Shown here piece by piece: positions 6,909-9,375 of a DNA stretch of 9,375 nt (its first letter is position 1; each line of letters starts with the position of its first letter). Both the position numbers and the translations under genes were made by a program. The notes under the pieces are model-generated. The model was not told the DNA's origin and made no database searches. It saw only the letters and a program-made list of their open reading frames with translations. Location: positions 1 to 9,375 of the forward strand of contig JAUWWA010000039.1 in the NCBI GenBank assembly GCA_030617125.1, in the 5' to 3' direction. Origin of the DNA: Pirellulales bacterium. GTDB taxonomy: Bacteria > Planctomycetota > Planctomycetia > Pirellulales > Thermoguttaceae.

Positions 6909-8352
6909 ACGATCCAGACCTGCTGTCCAGAATAAGTTGCCGGTCCGCGTCTGCTTCATGATCGACGATTTGACGAGGGCGGGCGTCGAGACGCAGTTGG
7001 TGAAACTCATCAATAAACTGGATCGCTCGAAGATCGAGCCGTGCTTGTGCCTGTTGGCGCGGCGTAGCGAGTTCGCGGCCAGCCTGCTGCCCGAGGACTG
7101 CCCCTCGCACTGGCTGGGAGTGACTTCGATGCGGCGTCCCTCGGTCGTCGGCCACGCGTGGCGGTTGGCTCGTTTCCTGCGGCGGGAAAAGATCGACGTT
7201 CTCCACGTCGACTTGCCCGGCAGCACGCTGTTCGGGATCCCGGTCGGCTGGCTGGCCCGCGTGCCATACCTTATTCGCACGCGGCGCGACCTCGGCTACT
7301 GGATGAATTGGAAAGACCGTTGGGCCGGACGGGTGTATAGCCACCTCGTCGATCTGACGATTACCAACTGCCGCGTCTGCCAGCAGTCGGTCATCGAGGT
7401 GGAAGGGGCGAGGCCGGAATCCGTAGTGATCCTGGAGAACGACATCGATCTTGCCAAGTTTCGCGACATCCCGACTCTAGCGGCCCAGAAGCCGGCCGGC
7501 CGGCCGCGGGTGGTCGGCATGGTGGCGAATCTTCGGCCCGTCAAGGCGCCGGAAGTATTTGTCGAGGCCGCCCGACGGGTCGCCGACCGGCACGATGACG
7601 TCGTCTTTCGGATCGCCGGCGAGGGCAGTCTGCGCGGACCGCTGGAGCAGCAGATTCGGGACCTGGGTCTCTCGGGCCGTATCGAACTTCCCGGACACGT
7701 CGTTGACGTGCCGTGTTTCCTGAGCGAACTGGACGTCGCCGTGCTCTGCTCGGATTCGGAAGGCTTGGCCAACGTCCTGCTGGAGTACATGGCGGCGGGC
7801 CGCCCTGTCGTCGCTACACGCGTGGGAGGGGCTGAGGAGGTGATCGACGACGGGGTCAACGGCTTTCTGGTCCCCGCGCATGATCCGGCGGCGCTGGCTG
7901 AAGCGATTGAGCGCCTGCTGAGCGATAGCGATTTAGCCGCTCGTCTTGCGGCTGCTGCTCGTTCTCGTGTCGAAGAGGAATACGATGCCCCGAACATCGC
8001 GCAGCGTTTTGAATCGCTGGTGTTTCGAATGATGGGGATACCTGACGCCGCGCAGACATTCGAGGCCACCGTGACCGACGGTTGCCGGGCAGGCCAAGTA
8101 ACGGTACCTCGACAAGTGAGCTATCGAGGCGACCCGCGAGACTCTACTTCGGCTCGGCACTCCGTTGAAGGAGTTTTGCCAGATCAGGCGCCGCAAGCTA
8201 GTGTCGGCCCGTCGCTGGCGGAAGGAACGAAATCTACAACTGGGGCAGCGCACGCTGCCTTCGGACACCAGGAAGACTGCTATCGTTTTGTTCCAGATCG
8301 ATTGAAACGAGACACGGTTGACGACGATGATCCCACAGAACTGGCGTCCTGA
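6904..8352 (+). CDS. Family 4 glycosyltransferase with an unusual C-terminal extension
   Basis: GT-B retaining transferase related to its upstream neighbour. Numbered from GTG 6904 (482 aa): first strand PVRVCFMIDDLTRAGVE (13-29) with the acceptor loop, an interdomain linker at about 190-201, second Rossmann domain opening VVGMVANLRPVKAP (203-216) with donor-binding Arg and Lys, and EX7E at E286-E294 in EGLANVLLE, followed by GGAEEVIDDGVNGFLVP. The GT4 fold ends at about residue 378. The last 100 or so residues (8041-8349) resemble no domain I know, are rich in S, T, D, R and Q, and have about half G/C third positions (48 of 95 codons counted) against 38 of 50 in a core stretch. A one-base change at GGGG 8034-8037 would place a stop at 8043-8045. 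GTG 6904 is the first start after the upstream stop; ATG 6958 would cut into the first strand. The core is confident; the tail is doubtful. Confidence 0.85.
   Translation: MKRSRPAVQNKLPVRVCFMIDDLTRAGVETQLVKLINKLDRSKIEPCLCLLARRSEFAASLLPEDCPSHWLGVTSMRRPSVVGHAWRLARFLRREKIDVLHVDLPGSTLFGIPVGWLARVPYLIRTRRDLGYWMNWKDRWAGRVYSHLVDLTITNCRVCQQSVIEVEGARPESVVILENDIDLAKFRDIPTLAAQKPAGRPRVVGMVANLRPVKAPEVFVEAARRVADRHDDVVFRIAGEGSLRGPLEQQIRDLGLSGRIELPGHVVDVPCFLSELDVAVLCSDSEGLANVLLEYMAAGRPVVATRVGGAEEVIDDGVNGFLVPAHDPAALAEAIERLLSDSDLAARLAAAARSRVEEEYDAPNIAQRFESLVFRMMGIPDAAQTFEATVTDGCRAGQVTVPRQVSYRGDPRDSTSARHSVEGVLPDQAPQASVGPSLAEGTKSTTGAAHAAFGHQEDCYRFVPDRLKRDTVDDDDPTELAS
8244..8259. repeat. Palindrome in the gene 6 tail
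   Basis: GGCAGCG (8244-8250) and CGCTGCC (8253-8259) are exact complements around CA. As RNA this gives a 6-bp stem with a GCAC loop, possibly extended by G-U pairs. No T-run follows. It sits where gene 6 looks non-coding, upstream of the GT39 start, so it could be a weak terminator or operator-like site, or chance. Confidence 0.35.
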
Positions 8353-9375
8353 CTCCCTCCTTTCGCACCGACTGACCATCGTGTTCGTCTTGGCCTTCGC
8401 GCTGCGTGCTGCTCCTACGGTTTACATGGAATGGCGAGAGCCGGGATGGCACGCGAGGAACATCGAAGAAATCGAGTTCTACTACGATGACGTGGCTAGG
8501 AGCCTGATCGTGGGCGAAGGTTTCGTCCATTCGGTCAATCCCCGGCCGGGATGCCCTTATCACTTCGAGCCCGGCACCCACTTTCATTTCGTTCCCCCTT
8601 TGTACGCTTGGTGGGTTGGTCTGGTGTACTTCGTTTTCGGTCCAAATATCTTCATTGCCAAGATTCTCCAGTGTCTGATGGATGCGTGCGTGTGTTTATT
8701 GTTGTATGTACTTGATCGACGCATAAGTGGTGACAGGAACACAGCGATCTTGTCGGCCCTCCTCTACGCGGTGTATCCCTTGACGATTCACATATGCCGA
8801 CACCTGTATTATCAGATACCGATGAACCTGGCCCTCATTTGGCTGATCCTATGTTTGATGGCGCCCGTCACCTGGCGAAGCGGGCTGTGGGCGGGCCTGG
8901 CAGTTGCTGTCTCAGCCCTCGCCAAGCCAGTGACACTTCCCTTGATTGCAATAATTCCCGCTGTGAGAATCGTGGAGTGCATACGGCGCAGGATTACGAT
9001 GAGGGTCTGTCTGCCGTGGTGTCTTTGCTTCACCGCCGCAAGCCTGGCGGCTCTGGCTCCGTGGACGGTGCGGAATTATCTGGTTTTCCATCACTTCGTA
9101 CCTGTACAGAACGGGGGTGGAATTACCATGCTGCTCGGCTCGAGGGAGGAGTATGTTGACCTGGATTCCGACACCGTGCGGAAGAGATACGCACAAGACC
9201 TGCGGGTGCCTGGTGGTGAGGGTGAGTTAGCTCGGGCAGCCGTGAACAATCATCTGGAGCACCTGAAAAGAGCCCCCCTGGATTACCTGCGGTTCGTTGC
9301 GAAGAAATTCCTGATGACGTGGTATAACACGGAGGGCAAGGCGAGAAACCGTCTTGCCCTGCTGATACAGATTCC
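8327..9375 (+). CDS. GT39/PMT_2-type membrane glycosyltransferase (3' end missing)
   Basis: An open frame from ATG 8327 continues without a stop to the window edge (349 codons visible), so the C-terminus is missing. It resembles the dolichyl/undecaprenyl-phosphate sugar transferases (PMT_2, ArnT-like), multi-span proteins that move a sugar from a lipid-phosphate donor onto an acceptor on the outer face of the membrane. Visible features: transmembrane helix 1 at about 13-32 with R27; an acidic first extracytoplasmic loop (residues 47-55, ending EFYYDD) followed by ARSLIVGEGF; FVPPLYAWW at 88-96; helices at about 92-105, 115-130, 139-155, 164-180, 186-212 and 226-245; LAKP at 198-201; and APWTVRNYLVF at 244-254, then NGGG at 262-265 as usual for this family. 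The start overlaps gene 6's stop by 26 nt, an awkward overlap that supports a spurious gene 6 tail. Its ribosome site is weak. GC is lower than in the core genes. Confidence 0.82.
   Translation, partial: MIPQNWRPDSLLSHRLTIVFVLAFALRAAPTVYMEWREPGWHARNIEEIEFYYDDVARSLIVGEGFVHSVNPRPGCPYHFEPGTHFHFVPPLYAWWVGLVYFVFGPNIFIAKILQCLMDACVCLLLYVLDRRISGDRNTAILSALLYAVYPLTIHICRHLYYQIPMNLALIWLILCLMAPVTWRSGLWAGLAVAVSALAKPVTLPLIAIIPAVRIVECIRRRITMRVCLPWCLCFTAASLAALAPWTVRNYLVFHHFVPVQNGGGITMLLGSREEYVDLDSDTVRKRYAQDLRVPGGEGELARAAVNNHLEHLKRAPLDYLRFVAKKFLMTWYNTEGKARNRLALLIQI

Noticed and set aside
8175..8203. Possible sigma-70-like promoter (TTGCCA, 17 nt, TAGTGT) ahead of the GT39 gene
   Set aside because: The -10 box matches only three of six consensus positions, and such matches are frequent by chance.
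8794..9159. Forward 121-codon frame near the right end
   Set aside because: It lies inside the GT39-like gene in another frame, while the GT39 frame carries coherent membrane helices and family motifs.
1..9375. tRNA, rRNA, CRISPR array, IS element or attachment site
   Set aside because: I found no cloverleaf, spaced direct repeats, transposase motifs or terminal inverted repeats on either strand.

Overview
The window is one co-directional (+ strand) run of seven genes for building a surface or secreted polysaccharide. It carries one deacetylase, two family-2 glycosyltransferases, a fused sugar-modifying enzyme, two family-4 glycosyltransferases, and the first part of a membrane-embedded GT39/PMT-type transferase that runs off the right edge. 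I see no RNA genes, CRISPR arrays, insertion sequences or origins.

The DNA is GC-rich in the middle and uses ATG, GTG and TTG starts. The first gene matches the polysaccharide deacetylase family (NodB fold plus a DUF3473-type tail) of exosortase A (XrtA/PEP-CTERM) exopolysaccharide loci. That points to a diderm bacterium. Planctomycetota or a related environmental lineage is a reasonable guess, but the sequence does not prove it.

Layout: (1) about 81-989, XrtA-type deacetylase; (2) 986-2176, ExoA-like GT2, joined to gene 1 by a GTGA overlap; (3) 2173-4323, a 716-residue Gfo/Idh/MocA oxidoreductase fused to an extended-SDR epimerase/dehydratase, joined to gene 2 by an ATGA overlap; an 89-nt gap with a strong hairpin; (4) 4413-5612, a BcsA/NodC-like membrane GT2 with a forced non-ATG start; (5) 5629-6888 and (6) 6904-8352, tandem GT4 enzymes in the same frame only 15 nt apart; (7) 8327 to the edge, GT39-like, with lower GC than the core.

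Working model (inference): gene 3 makes or modifies a nucleotide-sugar precursor. Genes 2, 4, 5 and 6 assemble a lipid-linked glycan on the cytoplasmic side. Gene 7 adds a sugar from a polyprenyl-phosphate donor on the outer face of the membrane. Gene 1 removes acyl groups from the product. Flippase, polymerase, export and exosortase genes would have to lie outside the window.

Points most worth checking: the two-enzyme fusion, which also holds an in-frame A AAA AAG slippery heptamer; the non-coding-looking 95-codon tail of gene 6; and the GC mosaic. Nothing here is clearly a new kind of system.
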